Assembly: GCA_001600615.1 (NCBI GenBank) | Contig: BCKK01000004.1 | Coordinates: 620,001 to 684,000 of the forward strand | Source: Dioszegia crocea | Taxonomy: Eukaryota; Basidiomycota; Tremellomycetes; Tremellales; Bulleribasidiaceae | Reading direction: 5' to 3' | Length of the DNA stretch: 64,000 nucleotides | In this document: positions 47,312-58,351 of the stretch, one piece after another | How positions within the stretch are numbered: position 1 is the first letter of the stretch | Layout of the letters: each line of letters opens with the position of its first letter | Notes under the pieces: generated by a model | What the model was told of the DNA's origin: nothing | Seen by the model: the letters and a program-made list of their open reading frames with translations, nothing else | The model's database searches: none | Position numbers and translations under genes: made by a program

Positions 47312-48016
47312 GGTGGGGAAGGTATTGGCGATGTCGAAGTGAAAAGCACAGCAGTTGACGGATTGCGAAGGGCGATAAGAGAATTACAAAGGGGACAGGT
47401 GATCCCCCGGCTTGGAGTTTTCAGCCTATGCACACTAATTGTCGGGGTCCCTGTGCTCGGCGGGACTATGTACAAGAAGACGGCTGTATGATCTACCTGA
47501 GACCACCCAAGACAACAGAAGTGCAGACAAGCAAGACAAGAAGGCACTCGCAAGTCCACCCCCCGAAAATCCGCGCCGGGCCAACTCCGAGCGCACGGAC
47601 ATGACGTAACCCACGTCATCATCGTGTGTCAGGCCGCCGGTAAAAGATTGTCACGCTGTAACGCTGCACAGGAGAGTAGCTAGGTCCTCCTGCCATTGCA
47701 TGGCTCACAGATGCAGCGTTCTGCCATGCATGCATGTGTGGAGGCTGCTCTATGATTTCGCTACAGCGCAGTTCGGAGAGAAGTTCATTTTGAGGCTTTG
47801 GCGCGTTTGGCGAGGCGCGTCGGCGAAATAGGCGCAGCCAAAGGACGCGACGTGAACACGTGGAAGCCGTAAGGCTAGATAGGCTCGCGGTGTTGACACG
47901 TCGGGATTCCCTCAGAAAAGTTAGAGACCGGGTACACATTCCTTGATTCTTTGCACATCTACTACATCTGACTTCTGACACCACAGCTCTCATCAACTGA
48001 GAGAAAGGCAATAAGG

Positions 48017-48869
48017 ATGTGGCTCAGCGATGCTCAGAGTGGGTGTTGACTGCTCGTTTGGGCGGCCCGGTATAGCTCTTTGGCTGATCTATTTCTGCAG
48101 AGATTGGAATTGCGCTCGTCGCATTCGGTATCTTCTTCCAGTTTCTCGGTGAGTCGAGTGTACCACCTCCTCTTAAACATTACCCTGACATCACAGGAAT
48201 CGTGCTATTGTTCGATGGACCACTACTAGCCCTTGGAAACGTATGTCAAGCGCGCATTCTCCAAGACCTGCGGTTTCGCCGACCTGCAACCGACGCCCAT
48301 CCACCTGTGGCTCCCTGGCCACTAGCACTCCCACTGACCCGTCTCAGATCCTCTTTGTATCAGGTCTACCACTCATCATTGGCCCCACCAAGACGTTCTA
48401 CTTCTTCTCACGGCGAGAGAAATGGCGTGGGACGCTGTGTTTCTTCGGCGGCATGTGAGTTGTGCCTCTTCTCCCCGTATCTTACCACGCATAGTGATAT
48501 CATCCTGACAGGCGTGTCGACTTTATGTAACCACCCAATGTGATTCTTTGCTGATCTGTGTAGCTTACTAGTCTTCCTGAAATGGCCCATTACTGGAATA
48601 GGTATCGAGTTCGTCGGATTCGTAGGATTGTTCGGGTACGTCTACTCCTAAGCTCCGCCCTGATCAAATACTGACATATGCCAGCTCCTTCTTCCCTGTC
48701 ATCCTTCAGGCTCTGCGCCAAGCGCCAATAATCGGCACCTTCCTCTCACTCCCATATATCCGACAGGTAAGCTGCGATCCATTCTATTCTGGCTACGGTT
48801 TGACGCTAAAATGCTGACTCGCGGTAGGGAGCAGACAAGCTCGCAGGTGTGCGTCAGAGTGCAGTCTAG
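48017..48869 (+). CDS. GOT1: Golgi transport protein Got1
   Basis: Small four-TM protein that works in ER-Golgi and intra-Golgi vesicle traffic. Seven exons join MWLSDAQKIGIALVAFGIFF, IVLLFDGPLLALGNILFVSG, LPLIIGPTKTFYFFSRREKW, GTLCFFGGILLVFLKWP, IGIEFVGFVGLFGSFFPVIL and FLSLPYIRQGADKLAGVRQS, ending AV; this is colinear with yeast Got1 and human GOLT1, about 140 residues. Both ends face the cytosol in the family. It is divergent from the PRM10-like gene, with about 705 bp between starts; the GC-rich interval contains no other gene that I can support. Confidence 0.95.
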
Positions 48870-49179
48870 TCCATTTGTACTCTATGTCAAGCCGTGACTA
48901 TGGCGCGATTGCCGATGACCGGGTTGCAAAGCTCGAGAGGATATCTGACTTCGTGGGGGGTAGACGACATCACACCTATCTGATTATCTGGGTTCTGTCA
49001 CCAAAGGCTACTAGTACAACTGTGCATCATTGTTGCCAAGCTAATCCGGCTCTATGTAATACGAAGATGAGATCTAATCGGAAACAAGATATCCAAGAGG
49101 GGTCAAGACCGTGGAGAGGATGGTTGTACAAAGAGGAATGACAGAGAAATGATCCCCGCCACACCGCCAACACCTTCTT

Positions 49180-49993
49180 TTACAATCTCTCCCCCGTAAA
49201 TCCTCCCCAATCTCCACCACCACCATCCGCGTCATCTCTCCCCTGACCATTCCCATTCCCATTCCCACTCCCGCCCGCCCCGCCCCTTCCAGCCCAGAGC
49301 GGCCTGAACGCATCCTGGTCGAAACCACCCGTATCCTTCGGACCCGCCTTAACAGGCAAGACATTGTTATGATATGGCCTTTCCCCATCTTCCTCCACGG
49401 CTCCATGACTCCGCAACCGCCTTCCTCCATTGGCCGGTAGAGCCTTGGGACTCGGTACGCCACCTGCTCCATTCCCATTCTGACTTTTTGCCTGGTTCTG
49501 CCATTGTCCGCCTGACCCCGACCCCGACCCTGACCCACTGGCCCCATTCTGCCCAAATCCACCCCAACCGCCCTGGCGGAGGGGGGAGGTACCCGTGCCG
49601 AATGCTCCGGGTTGTCGAGACGATGGAGATCCGCCGCCACTGTTGAAGGCATTACCGAACCCGAATCCGCCGCCGCCGACGTTTTGGTCTCGGCCGGTCA
49701 TGACGGGTGGGGAATTCCATGATGAGGCTGGGGCAGGAGGTGGGAGGGGCCCATTGGAGTGTGGTGGGATTGTAGATGAGGATGAGGTGGGAGGGATGGG
49801 ACGATAGTAGGGTTGGGATGGGATAGCTTGTTGGAGTTTTGCCTGGAGATCAGCTAAGTCTAGGGGGGAAAGCGGTGCTGGAGTAAGAGTCTGAGGTGGA
49901 CGGTGGACATACATGTAGATCCTTCAAGTCATTACCGTGCTGTCCGGCCTGTACGCCCGACATCGTAGCGATGAGGTCATCCATAGATGCCAT
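49180..49993 (-). CDS. Unrecognised Gly/Asn/Phe-rich low-complexity protein
   Basis: Two exons. The first (from 49993) encodes MASMDDLIATMSGVQAGQH and joins by a GTAATG donor to APLSPLDLADLQAKLQQAIP, after which the chain is Pro/Ser-rich (SQPYYRPIPPTSSSST) and then Gly/Asn/Ser/Phe-rich (GGGGFGFGNAFNSGGG, GWGGFGQNGASG), with DAFRPLWAGRGG and DWGGFTGERL at the end. About 250 residues; no domain recognised. The composition is like prion-like or phase-separating RNA-granule proteins, and the N-terminal helix (LADLQAKLQQAI) could mediate a contact. Convergent with GOT1; the 310 bp between them hold nothing clear. Divergent interval 49994-50984 is probably promoter. Confidence 0.65.
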
Positions 49994-50984
49994 AGCGTCG
50001 GATTGGGGTGGGTTAGGTGGTTGGACAGAGGGGGAAGGGGAGTTGGATGTGTAGTTGCGCGGTGCGGAAGTTGTAGCGCGAAGATGGGATGAAGGTCAAG
50101 GGCCTTATATAGCCTCGTAACCAAGCTAATAGATGGGGAAAGGGGTTGACAGGGCCCAAAGGAAGCTCCAAATCCGGGGTATCCTTTGAGGGGGTCCGAC
50201 TGCGCGAGGCCGGGATAAGGCGGGGTGAAACGGGGTAGATCACGAGGTGTCGGAGGGAAGCGAACACAACCTGTCTCTAGCTTCGGGTTCCTAGAGTTCG
50301 AAGGTTTCGCGCGTCGATAGAGAGTCCTCGAAAGCGAGCGAGATGTGAGTTGCTGAGTAGACGCGATGAGGGTGATACGATAGATATGGTGTGGCCGAGT
50401 GGGAAATATCAAGATTTCCCTTTAAGAGAAAGAGGTAAAGAAGGTCGCAGACTGTTCTGCAAGGGGACAAGTGCGAGATAAAATCGCGCAATGCGGTGAA
50501 GTACGGTAATAGGACAGAGCCGGGGGCGAAGACAAGACAAAAGGGGGGGCTAGAACCGAAAAATGGTAAAGTTCAGTGGGTGGGTGGCAAAATGGCTGAC
50601 CGGTTAATCAGTCCGACGGAAGCCCCGGGCCGGAATGATAACTTCCCCCTTCGGAAAGATACGGAGATTGATACGGTGAGGAATGTGGGTCTCCAGGCAC
50701 GTTCGTCTTTGCCTCGATGTGAAAGATAAGGCTTCCGTTAATCCGTTATAAGGCCTGGCTGAGCGCTGAGGACAGATCCGTAGCTCTTTTATACCATCCA
50801 TGCATCCCATTTGAGTCGATCAGACGAAGTACAAGCTTGGAGGAGTGTGTCACGTGATATCCTCATTGCAATCTCGCCGAGGCAAATTTTCACTTTGACG
50901 TACCACACTTCCAACAGCATCTATAGTGCACAAGCGTAAACTACCCGTCCCTCTCAGCCACTCATCTCATCGCCTTCGCCGATC

Positions 50985-51452
50985 ATGTCCGGTACGTCGT
51001 CTAAACACAGTCGGCCCGCTTCGCCACTCATGAGATATTGACGCCATACTGATCCACACTCAGCCCAAGCAGGCCCCTCCTCCGCTCCCATGCCCAACGT
51101 CACCCAGCCCTCACGGCGCTCTACAAAACTCGCAGGCGAGCCGGCCCGTCCTCAGAAGATAGCCAAGAATAAAAGACTACCAGCCACTATGATTACGCCG
51201 GCCGGTACGATTGCGCCGTCCAAGAAGAGTAATGCGAAAGATCGACAGGAGAGTAAGAAGCAAAAAGCGCGTTCGGAGAAGGGGAGAGAGAAGGCTGTTG
51301 AGCTTGCTAAAAGGCTTGAAGAGAAGGTTAAGGGGAGAGAGGAACGGAAGGTGAGTTTTGGACGTTTGGTTGAGGGTTGGGGACAAGGGAGTGTGAGTGG
51401 TTGCTGATGTTTTTAGGTCAAGAGGAATAGGGCGAAGAACGCTTGGGAGTAG
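50985..51452 (+). CDS. Small Lys/Arg-rich protein, probably nuclear
   Basis: Three exons: ATG TCC G, a main exon and a short last exon KVKRNRAKNAWE. The product, about 108 residues, begins MSAQAGPSSAPMPNVTQPSR, then KLAGEPARPQKIAKNKRLPA, then a highly charged helix (KDRQESKKQKARSEKGREKA, ELAKRLEEKVKGREERKVKR). Such basic helical tails with a conserved acidic-aromatic end are common in small nucleolar ribosome-assembly factors, but I do not recognise the family, so nuclear/nucleolar role is only inferred from composition. Splice sites are canonical. Confidence 0.7.
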
Positions 51453-51825
51453 AACTGAATGGAAGGCAGTATTCAAGCGTGGATGATGTGCAATCCTGTA
51501 TATAACGACCGTAATGACATGAAGGCGGCAGAAGTTTGCACTGCTCGAGATTCCAAGTCTTTCCCTTTTCGTTCAAGTGCAGACCGCAGCTTCATGATTC
51601 GGGAATGTGAAGAAATGACAAGCTGGTCGATCTTAGCACAGCGACGCTGGGGATCCAATCGCTCTCGCATTTAATCAGCAGCATAGAACGAGCAGCAAAG
51701 CGCTCGGTATTCGCTGGTCACCAACACCTTCACTCAAATACCGCATTCAACCCATCACGCAAACCACTCCGCCACAATTCGTATGCCAATCGATACATCC
51801 CGCACTACCTAATCCCAACGCATGC

Positions 51826-52801
51826 CTAAGCACGGCCAGCACCAGGCACGTACCGTCCCTTCCTCTCCCGGGGGGCGAACGCGGTGACGTTTTGGACAGA
51901 GGTGGGGATAGAGTCCATACCGAGGGACTTGAGCAAGTCCTTGGTCTCGCTGTCGATCTCGATAGGGGAGTCGGCTGATGAAGCGAGGGCAGACACGTCG
52001 GGAACGAACCTGAAATATTAGCAATTACTCCACCTGGACAGCAAATCGACATACTGGTCCTTGCGCTCACGCTCCTCCTCTTGCAGCCTGAAGGAAATAC
52101 CACGGACGGGTCCCTTCTGGATACGCTTCATCAAGTGGGTGGTGACTGCTGATCAGCAAAGTATAAAAGGCCAAAATGTAATACACGTACAGCCGGAAAT
52201 CTTGTTCCTTAGACGCTTGGAGGGGACGGACGCGACCTCATCGAGGAGACGCTTGTTGGTGCTGGAGAGTCAGTATGGGCTACCTTCGAATTGCTCGACA
52301 ATCATTCCCCTCCTCCCATCCTGGGCAGCACCCATCCCGCAAATGTCTCCAACATGTCTTCGCCGTTCCGCCATTTGCCCTCATCCATCCCACTCTCATT
52401 CATCTCGTCTCCGCTGCGCCCTTTCCATATTCGCCTCCAGCATATCCCAGCAGTGTATCGGTAACTTACTGGAAGTCGAGGGTGAGGCGGGGGTAGTACT
52501 TCTCAATGAGAACCCTGGAGGCACGCTTGACCGTCTTTGTCCTGACTCGTCCCTATTGTTTCAAATCCATCATATCCAGCAGAGAGGCGAGGCAATTCGA
52601 TAGTGGTGTAGCAGTAGAGCAATTCGAGGTTGGATCAACATTTGTAGGTAGGGCAATTCGAGATTGGAGATAGGGATAGGGTACAGGTAAAAGCGTGTAG
52701 ATTTCGATAGAGATTGAAGAGGAGAATGTCAGCTTTCGTTCCATATGCAGCATATCCCCTGCTTCATGCTGCAGCAGCAGCAGCGGAAGTCGACTAACCA
52801 T
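51826..52801 (-). CDS. RPS17: 40S ribosomal protein eS17
   Basis: Ribosomal protein eS17, about 143 residues: [80 protein letters not shown] and [12 protein letters not shown] follow the family without gaps; the tail [20 protein letters not shown] is fungal. The start codon ATG (52801-52799) is the whole first coding exon: a 246-nt intron begins directly after it and ends before GGA CGA. Four further exons, the second intron being long (about 200 nt). ATG-adjacent first introns are usual in ribosomal protein genes of this group and often enhance expression or host small RNAs. Divergent from the first desaturase gene. Confidence 0.95.
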
Positions 52802-53531
52802 TTTGATGTATGATGATCAGGAAAAGCGCCGTCTAGCTGATATGATCTCTCGTTGAGACCCTGGCGGATGCTGAGCTGTATAATGCCGCCCACCCAACCA
52901 GCGCTATCTCCGGCTTGAAAGGCTTGTGGCACTCGTGGCAAAGGGGCAGACGGGAGCTGTTTCTTATCTCCGAAATGCGCGGCTCGGCTAATTCTCGGCC
53001 TGTATCCACCTTGTCACGACCGTGGGAAAGCTCAGCTGTGGAGCGTCAGGGTTCCGTTGAATCCCGAATTGATCCGATCACTTGGCGCGTGGGACAGCCA
53101 TGGAATGCAAGGCTAACTTTTGGTGGGGAAGGTGATAAGAGATTGGTCTTTCAGTACCTGTCTCTATGCATCGCGCCTGGACATTCTTGATAGCAACGCC
53201 AGTAGAGAGATAGCCGTCTGATGTGCCTGTACCAATTTCAAGCGTGACTCTAGCTGTACAGATGCATGAATGCCACACAAATGTGCAAGCTCCCCAACCG
53301 ATTTTTACAATTTTTCCCTGGCTGTGCGGCCCCGCATCTGGACCCTTGGGATTGGCTCCACGATCGGTTAACTGTTAACTCACCGCTTCTCTTCCTCCAT
53401 CACTTCTCCTCACACCCTCCTCTCCTATAACCCGACCCCTCGACCACTGTCCCGCTCTCCCCTCGAGCCTGACTACGACTACCGCCACATAATCAACTTA
53501 TCCGCCCATCTCGACCCCATCACCCATCACC

Positions 53532-55321
53532 ATGTCCACCACGCTCAGACAAAGAGCAAGCTCGCCAGCTGCCAAGGGCGTAGCAGAGAAGGCGCAGGTC
53601 GCTCGTGAAGTAGAAGAGAAGGAGATTGCCGAGGGACAGAAGTGAGTCTTGACTCTTGCTCTTCTCCGGCTCTCCCGTCTTCCCTTACTGATGGACCAGG
53701 TTCATCGTCCCCAACTACACTGTCAAGCAGCTGCTCGATGCCATCCCCGCTCACTGCTTCCACCGATCGGCCCTCCGGTCATCCTACTACATCGTTCAGG
53801 ACTTCGCCGCCATTGCAGCCTTGGCGTACTTTGCCCTCAACATGGACTCCCTGCTCTTGAGCAAGCTGTAAGTCGCCACCTGTGCCTTGGATTGCGAACA
53901 ATGCTGATCAGCTAGCAACCTCTCCCCTTCCATGTACACCGCTGCCAAGATCGCACTCTGGACAGCTCACACTTTCGTTACCGGTCTCTTCGGCACTGGT
54001 GTCTGGATCATCGGGTAAGTTTTGGCTTTCGCTAGACTTGGATGATGCTGATTCCCCAGACACGAGTGTGGTCACCAGGCTTTCTCCTCGTCTAAGACTA
54101 TCAACAACACTGTTGGTTGGGTCCTCCACTCGATTGTCCTGGTCCCTTACCACGCTTGGAGAATCTCTGTAAGTCCTGAAGGTGGCGCTAGTGATTCTAG
54201 CAAAGTACATGCGCTGACGTACAGCACGGCCGCCACCACGCCGCAACTGGCCACTTGACACGAGATGAGGTCTTCGTTCCCAAGACCCGCTCAATGAGGG
54301 GTCTGCCTGCTGCTTCAGAGGAGGGTGAGATTCAGGGTCTCAAGTAAGTCCCTCCATCAACGACCTCTTCCGTTCGTTGCTCATCCCACAGCGTCTCCGC
54401 CCTCCGCCAGAGCGAGCTCCGAGAGGCCATTGAGGAGTCTCCCCTTGCTACTCTCATCAACGCTACTCTTCAGCAGCTGTTCGGTTTCCCCTCGTACTTG
54501 ATTAGGAACGCCGCCGGCCAGAAGCACTACCCCAAGGGAACCAACCGTAAGCTGCCTTCTGACACCTTAATTGCACAGCTGACAGTCCAGACTTCAACCC
54601 CAACGCCATCCTCTTCAAGCCCCAACACTACTGGCAGATCATTGCCTCCAACATTGGTATCTTGGCCAACTTTGCCACTCTCGCATACTGGGCACACAAG
54701 CGCTCGTTCGCTGAAGTCACCTTGATGTTCATCATCCCTTACCTCTGGGTCAACCACTGGCTGGTTTTCATCACCTACTTGCAGCACACCGACCCTATCC
54801 TCCGTAAGTCTAACCTGATGCAAGGACTACACCCACTGACTCTTCAGCCCACTACTCTGCCAACAAGTGGACCTTTGCCCGTGGAGCCCTCTGCACGATT
54901 GACCGAAATCTCATGGGACCTATCGGCCCTTACATCCTGCACGGTATCTGCGAGACTCACATTTCGCACCACATCTCGTCAAAGATTCCCCACTGTAAGC
55001 TTAGGAGATGCCTTGCCATGGTGGAATTCAGCTGACGTCGCAGACAACGCATGGGAAGCTACGGAGGCGCTGAAGACCTTCCTCGGCCCTCACTACCACG
55101 CTACCAACGAGAACATGTTTGTTTCGTTCTGGCGATCATTCCGCGAGTGCATTGTGAGTCAACTTTAGCGCTCAGCACAATTCAAGCTGACTTTTCAGTT
55201 CATTGAGGACAACGAGGACATTGTGTTCTACAAGAACTCGTCCGGCATCGCTCAGAAGATAGCAGTGGAGGAGAGCGGTAACCTTTCTGACTCGGGTGTC
55301 GACATGACCGAGTCAAAGTAG
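53532..55321 (+). CDS. FAD2: Delta-12 fatty acid desaturase, tandem copy 1
   Basis: ER membrane desaturase converting oleoyl to linoleoyl chains. About 440 residues in ten exons. Three histidine boxes are intact: [29 protein letters not shown] and [16 protein letters not shown]. Membrane segments include [37 protein letters not shown] and [17 protein letters not shown]. The N-terminus is [20 protein letters not shown] and the C-terminus [10 protein letters not shown]. First of three same-strand tandem copies with matching exon borders; it has the most usual fungal Fad2 appearance of the three. Cytochrome b5 is the expected electron donor. Delta-12 rather than omega-3 specificity is a family-level assignment. 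Confidence 0.93.
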
Positions 55322-55912
55322 ACAGACAGGCTCTGGCTAGAGTGTATAACGAATCCCCCCGAACCCCATCTACGACCCCCATACCCCACCCACCGCTCGT
55401 CTTCCACCAAGTAGACCTTGCTAGATGACTACCACTTTCTCTTTTGTTTACCAGGCACTCATTACATGCAGATGATGATAGATAGCTACTGGCTGTATGA
55501 TTGGAAGCATCAGTTGTGCAGTCTAGCTGTTCGAGAAATGAGGACGACGCGACAGGACGCGACACACGTCGCCCGTTTTGGATTTACGTGACTTGTGTGG
55601 CTGACATGATCGCCGAGGAATGCGACGCCTCCTCCTTGCCTATGTCAGCTGCTTCTCTAGCACAGCGCGTCAATGCCAGTCAATCATTCAGTAATCCTCT
55701 CATTATGCACTCCAACATCCATAGTCATCGCACCAAAATGTGATTTTTCACACAATGTGTGGGGATATCTACCCCATCTTACCCCGCATTATAACGCAAC
55801 TCCCAAACTTCCCTGGGGCCTGGACCCCCTCTTGGCGCTAGCTCCACCATCGCGCAAACTTCGCCTTTCCTTTGTGCCCGTTGTCCTTCATCTCTCATAG
55901 ACATCTTTGAAT

Positions 55913-57733
55913 ATGCTCCGACAAAGACTAGCCTCACCGAGCGCGAAGGGGGTTGAAGAGAAGGCAGAAGTTGCACGTTCGATCGAAGAGGCGGAAATTT
56001 CCGAAGGCCAAAAGTGAGCTCTTTTTTCCAGTCAGCAAAAGATTCAATCGGGCCTATCATCACGCGCTGATATCCCAGATTCATCGTTCCCAACTACACC
56101 ATCAAGCAGCTGCTAGATGTTATCCCTGCCCACTGCTTCCACCGCTCGGCGCTCCGGTCGTCGCTGTACATCGTCCAAGATGTCGCTGCGATCGCGGTCT
56201 GTGCTTACCTCGCGCTCAACATGGACAGTCTGTTACTGAGCAAATTGTACGCGCCTTCTCTCGCGCTCAGACTGCGAAGAAAGCTGACGCGTCCAGAAAC
56301 CTATCCCCCGCCATGACTACCGCCGCCAAGTTTGTGCTCTGGTCAGCATACTCTTTCGTCGTTGGTCTCTTTGGCGTGGGACTTTGGATCATCGGGTGAG
56401 TTCCTTTGTCTACACATCCCAGCACGACTAATGGTATAGACACGAGTGCGGCCACCAGTCATTCTCTTCGTCCAAGACCATCAACAACTCTGTCGGTTTC
56501 GTTCTGCACTCGCTCGTCCTGGTCCCTTACCACGCGTGGAGGATCTCGGTAAGCTGGTCGAGCTCCAAGGAAGAGACTTCTCAGCTAATTCATGTAGCAC
56601 GGTCGTCACCATGCGGGAACCGGCCATCTGACTAGGGATGAGGTGTTCGTCCCCCGTGGTCGAGAGAGCAAGGGCTTGCCCAAGCCTGAAGAGGAGGGAG
56701 AAATTCAGGGTATCAAGTGAGCTCCTCGCCTCTTCAACGGCTTTATTGCGTCGAGCGTGGGCAGTAACTGACGCTAATAGCGTCTCCGCCATGCGCCAAA
56801 AGGAGCTCCGAGAAGCCCTGGACGAGTCTCCGCTTTACACTTTGGTCAAAGCGGTCGCCCACCAGCTATTCGGTTTCCCCGCATACTTCTTCGCCAACGC
56901 TGCCGGCCAGCGTTCTTACCCCAACTACACCAACCGTGAGCTTACGTCCACCCAGTCGGGAGTCAAGTACCCAGCTGACCAGCGCAGACTTTGACCCCAA
57001 GGCAATCCTCTTCAAGCCCAGCCACTACTGGCAAATCATAGCCTCCAACATTGGAATCTTGGCCAACATTGCGACTCTCATCTTCTGGTCATACAAACGA
57101 TCATCATCCGAGGTCATGCTCATGTTTGTACTCCCTTATCTTTGGGTGAACAACTGGCTGGTGTTCATTACCTACCTCCAGCACACTGATCCTATCCTTC
57201 GTAAGTCCCCCTCCCCATCCGATATTATATCATCGCTGACGGATCAGCCCATTACTCTGCCAACAAGTGGACATTCGCTCGAGGAGCACTCTGCACTATC
57301 GACCGTAACATGATGGGCTTCGTAGGTCCTTACATCACCCACGGTATCTGCGAGACCCACATTGCGCACCACATCTCGTCCAAGATTCCTCACTGTGAGC
57401 CATTCTCAGACCGTCTGGTTAAATACGGTACATTAGCTAATCATGTAGACCACGCCTGGGAAGCTACGGAGGCACTCAAGACCTTCCTCGGACCTCACTA
57501 CACTTCGACCAACGAGAGCATGTTTGTGTCCTTCTGGAGATGTTTCCGAGAATGTGTCGTGAGTCAAACCACTTAAGATCGGCTCAGAGAGTGGCTCCGC
57601 TGACCAACAGTTCGTTGAGGATAACGAGGATGTCGTCTTCTACAAGAATACCGCTGGTATCGCTCAGAAAGTCGCCGTGGAGGAGAGCGGAAACGTTTCT
57701 GACTCGGGTATCGAAATGCCCGAGACGAAGTAA
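55913..57733 (+). CDS. FAD2: Delta-12-type fatty acid desaturase, tandem copy 2
   Basis: Second copy, start [20 protein letters not shown] at 55913, end [10 protein letters not shown]. Histidine boxes [29 protein letters not shown] and [16 protein letters not shown] are intact and all exon borders match copy 1, so the gene looks functional. It differs from copies 1 and 3 in the region between box 2 and the second pair of membrane segments: [33 protein letters not shown] and QRSYPNYTN instead of QKHYPKGTN, and [10 protein letters not shown] instead of [10 protein letters not shown]. This copy could have shifted substrate preference (for example delta-15/omega-3 or chain length), which sequence alone does not show. 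591 bp separate it from copy 1. Confidence 0.92.
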
Positions 57734-58351
57734 AGGACTCGCTCAGGCAGCATATCGTATACGACCATTATTCCCAAAACTCCACCCGAACCAGTCGTAG
57801 ATCTCCCATCGGATCAAATCATACCAGCTAGATGTTAGATTACCCATCATTCTTTTTTGGGTCTACTATGACTCATTTGCATGTACAAATGCCCCTAGGA
57901 GTACTTGGATCCTCTTGGATCTGTCAGTTCAAGGCAAGGACCGAGTAGTACTGCTATGATGTTCCACTTGACAGCATGTTCATACATCCGCCACGTGAGA
58001 AACGCCCGCCGCGGCTGGGGTCAGTAGTACTGCAGCTGGTCACTGAGCACACCCGCCCGTCAACATACATTCCTCTCTCACCCTCTTTTTGCAAGACTCT
58101 GAACTATGCCCATAATGCCAGGATGCTGCGTGACAGCGTGACACGATGCCGTCTGTGTGTGTGTAAAGGACGGCGCGTCGTCAAAGGATCCCTTTCCTCA
58201 CTTAAACTTTGTGGCACCATGGCACGACCCCCTCAAATGACACTGATCGCCTCCTACCCATCTTTTTTTGTCACTCTCCGACGCTCATTGGTCCTGCAAG
58301 ACAGCAAAATCTTACAACCCACCCACCGCCCTAGAAAATATACCTTTGGGG

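Noticed and set aside
49924..50412. 162-codon minus-strand open frame overlapping the start of the Gly/Phe-rich gene
   Set aside because: Overlaps the supported first exon in another frame and is Pro/Ser/Thr-rich without pattern; treated as a shadow of the 5' region.
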